From JBBIMS01 sp964531645 (lineage in GTDB: Bacteria > Acidobacteriota > Aminicenantia > JBFLYD01 > JBBIMS01): a stretch of 14,434 bases of DNA. A program made the translations under genes and the position numbers. Of this stretch, positions 14,396-14,434 are shown piece after piece. The stretch is taken from positions 1 through 14,434 of the forward strand of contig CAZHEF010000047.1 in assembly GCA_964531645.1 (NCBI GenBank), written 5' to 3'. How positions within the stretch are numbered: position 1 is the first letter of the stretch; each line of letters opens with the position of its first letter. The notes beneath the pieces were generated by a model, which was given only the letters and a program-made list of their open reading frames with translations, did not search any database and was not told the origin of the DNA.

Positions 14396-14434
14396 ACTAA
14401 AGGCAGAAATTTTAAACCTTAACTCCACCTTTTT

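Overview
This window reads as a piece of an AT-rich, Gram-negative (diderm) bacterial genome, probably a draft or metagenome assembly because it holds a 100-base run of N. The diderm call rests on two lipopolysaccharide inner-core heptose genes (waaF, gmhB) and a lipoprotein-type signal peptide. The proteins are rich in Lys, Ile and Glu, as is common in low-GC and often thermophilic anaerobes, but nothing here fixes the phylum. No tRNA, rRNA, CRISPR array, transposase, prophage or antibiotic-resistance gene was seen.

Layout. Positions 1-155 hold a possible gene end and an AT-rich interspersed repeat. On the minus strand, read right to left from about 10.4 kb, are: a FIST-domain sensor gene and, 2 bp later, a very large soluble hybrid histidine kinase (five GAF domains, kinase core, receiver); then waaF, gmhB and a TIGR02757/DUF2400 gene linked by 4-nt and 8-nt overlaps; then, behind its own promoter, a lipoprotein of the sulfatase/alkaline-phosphatase superfamily. 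On the plus strand are an RlmI-like rRNA cytosine methyltransferase divergent from the FIST gene, a 486-bp repeat-filled spacer containing the assembly gap, and a compact recO-folK-amrS cluster.

How the genes work together. The FIST/kinase pair looks like a two-protein cytoplasmic sensing unit, similar in layout to the NosP (FIST haemoprotein) and hybrid-kinase pairs of proteobacteria. waaF and gmhB serve ADP-heptose synthesis and heptose transfer to lipid A-Kdo. recO (recombinational repair), folK (folate) and amrS (radical SAM) are a housekeeping cluster whose functions are not obviously linked.

The best candidates for something less well described are the FIST-5xGAF hybrid kinase pair, the sulfatase-like lipoprotein with Thr at the nucleophile position, the GmhB with a degenerate zinc site, and the families of intergenic repeats. 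The N-gap is flanked by an exact 55-nt duplication that looks like an assembly artefact.
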